A stretch of 64,000 nt of DNA from NCBI GenBank assembly GCA_948146395.1, contig OX411545.1, positions 22,895,526 through 22,959,525 on the forward strand, written 5' to 3'. How positions within the stretch are numbered: the stretch's first letter is position 1; every line of letters starts with the position of its first letter. The notes beneath the pieces were generated by a model. The model was not told the origin of the DNA, did no database searches, and saw only the letters and a program-made list of their open reading frames with translations. Positions 62,595 through 64,000 of this stretch are shown piece by piece. Source of the DNA: Fragum whitleyi (Eukaryota; Mollusca; Bivalvia; Cardiida; Cardiidae). A program made the position numbers and the translations under genes.

Positions 62595-62669
62595 ATTATG
62601 GTTTGTATATTTTATCTATTTTGTACAAGTCAATTGGTGTCTTTTGTTAACTGTTGCTGTGCTTTTAAA
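62595..62669 (+). other. Proximal 3' flank / 3' UTR
   Basis: Follows the stop of exon 27. No polyadenylation signal is close by; the first AATAAA I find is at 63504-63509, so the 3' UTR may include a pearl-like element, or a variant signal may be used. Confidence 0.4.
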
Positions 62670-63162
62670 CCCCCGCCAATCGGCGAAGGAGATATAGTAA
62701 TGATCTCTGTCTGTCATTCTGTAATTCCATCACTTAACTTGTCTGGAGCATATTTCATAAAGTATAAAAGCTATCAACTTGAAACTTTATGGGTTGATAG
62801 ATCTCATGGTGGCAAATTGCAGTGCACAAAAACTATAACTCTTACTTGCATAATTTAAGAGTTGTTGCCCTTTGTTATTTTAAATACTTAGATTTTGTCC
62901 GGAGAATATCTGCGAAATTTAAAAAGCTATCAACTTGAAACTTTATAGATGGATAGATCTCATAGAGAAGAAGTGCAATGCACAAGAACAACAACTCTTG
63001 CTTGCATAATTTTGAGTAATTGCCCTTTGTTATGTTAAACTCTTACTCTTTGTAAGGGGCATAGAACTCATGATGAGGAAGCTCAGTAAAAAAGAATCTT
63101 TCTTTAATCTATTAGGCATCAGTTTTCTATCAAGGTTTGATGTCCACATGGCTCTTGTTAAT
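62670..63162 (+). mobile_element. Pearl-like element H3
   Basis: CCCCCGCCAATCGGCGAAGG head, CTGT remnant (62707-62718), two units of about 160 bp (GCTATCAACTTGAAACTTTA at about 62769 and 62925), end TGTCCACATGGCTCTTGTT. Confidence 0.65.
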
Positions 63163-63503
63163 ATCTTTGTTTTCATAGAATTGTTCTTATTCAACCAGAT
63201 TTTGAAATTACTCAGAAATATTCTATGTTATCTAGGAACATATTCCTCTTTTGGCAGACAATTTAGTCAAAGATCAGCCTGCACAGATGTGCAGTCTGAT
63301 CCTAGTCTATACTGCCTGTTTTGCTCTTAATAACAGTGGGTAAAACTTGAGACAGACTTGTTTAAAATTCCATAAAAAATTGCAATTTGCATGAAACAAA
63401 ATTTAAATTTCAGTGGCATAATTGTGTAAATAAGTGTACCAAACTTTGCATCCTGAGATATTACTTAATCCTTGTCGGAGCTGCTGAATTCAATTTTGTT
63501 TCA

Positions 63504-63509
63504 AATAAA
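63504..63509 (+). terminator. Possible polyadenylation signal AATAAA
   Basis: Canonical hexamer about 0.9 kb after the stop. No other evidence; chance occurrence is likely in AT-rich DNA. Confidence 0.2.
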
Positions 63510-63879
63510 TTGTTTATTTCTGGCTCAAGGTTTTCCCGCAATAGTTAGCTGGCAGGGTTGGCTAAGATTAGACAGCATGACTTTATAGGCTAATCTTAGT
63601 CTTTACTGTCTTCCAAAGCTTTTTATATCACAAGTTAATACCTTAGACAGCAGGAGAAGATTAAAAGGGCATTGTTAGTTGTGTTCCTCAAAATATTTGT
63701 TCTGAAAAACGTACAGTAAATTCTGCTTATAATGGTATCAGATATCATGACATTGCTCTAGGCAAGGTAAATTTCATGGTCCCCATTGGCTTTTTAGCTC
63801 TTATATTAAAAAAACATAACATTGAACTGTTGCGGTCACCATGGCCTCACTGGGTTTGACATGAAAAACTTTAAAACCT

Positions 63880-64000
63880 TTAAAGCCCACCTGAGCATAA
63901 GGTGCTCAAAGTGAACTATTGGGATCAAAATGGTCTATAGTCCATAATCCATTGACAGTTGTGAACTTTTACCTTATGTGAATTCACTTTTGGCTAAAAT
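63880..64000 (+). mobile_element. Pearl-like element C5, runs off the window
   Basis: AAAGCCCACCTGAGCATAAG GTGCTCAAAGTGAAC is a mutated C-type head hairpin; the CCGT block is replaced by GGTCTATAGTCCATAATCC. The rest lies beyond the edge. Confidence 0.55.

Noticed and set aside
1..64000. Transposase, reverse transcriptase or viral genes
   Set aside because: No open frame shows catalytic motifs of these families; all mobile elements seen are non-autonomous.

Overview
The window looks like a stretch of an AT-rich, intron-rich, transposon-dense invertebrate genome, most probably a marine bivalve mollusc. The case for a bivalve is the repeat content: families with a hairpin head, a CCGT microsatellite, a tandem core of about 145-165 bp and a CTCTTGTT tail (the layout known from bivalve 'pearl'-type elements), tRNA-derived SINEs, and many palindromic MITEs. 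I cannot name the species from sequence alone.

The only protein-coding gene I can support is one very large gene on the + strand. It enters from beyond the left edge and ends near 62,594. I resolve 27 coding exons with consistent splice sites and reading phase, about 8.94 kb of coding sequence or about 2,980 residues. It encodes a polycystin-1 family receptor/channel. The order is: PKD (Ig-like) repeats (exons 1-3, 1172-11888), an REJ module (end of exon 3 to exon 8), a GAIN-like stalk (exons 9-17), a degenerate GPS (exons 18-19), TM1 (exon 19), a PLAT domain (exons 20-22), TM2-TM6 (exons 22-24), the extracellular polycystin/TOP domain (exons 25-26), and the six-helix channel region TM6-TM11 with a very short cytoplasmic tail (exons 24-27). 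Exon numbers count from the first exon in the window; the true N-terminus lies upstream.

Almost everything else is intron filled with mobile DNA. 1-1,171: old MITE and pearl-like fragments. 3.1-9.6 kb: a pearl-like element carrying 19 copies of a 145-bp satellite. 12-18 kb: palindromic MITEs, a TTAA-flanked MITE touching a splice donor, and pearl-like elements. 18.4-20.6 kb: eight tandem copies of one REJ exon, only the last intact. 21-28 kb: nested elements. 28.5-32.5 kb: a pearl-like element split by a 2.4-kb CACTA-type transposon built largely of short CCATTA/TAATGG motifs. 33-47 kb: GAIN, GPS and TM1 exons between MITEs and two long direct repeats. 47-50 kb: a three-level nest (SINE, TIR element, pearl-like elements). 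53-59 kb: MITEs with CRE palindromes and a duplicated, decayed TM6 exon. 60 kb: a 57-bp tandem array. 62.6-64 kb: 3' flank with another pearl-like element.

The most interesting material is (i) the group of element families with one common layout but different hairpin heads, (ii) the motif-filled CACTA element, and (iii) two cases where exons of the polycystin gene have been tandemly copied and have decayed.
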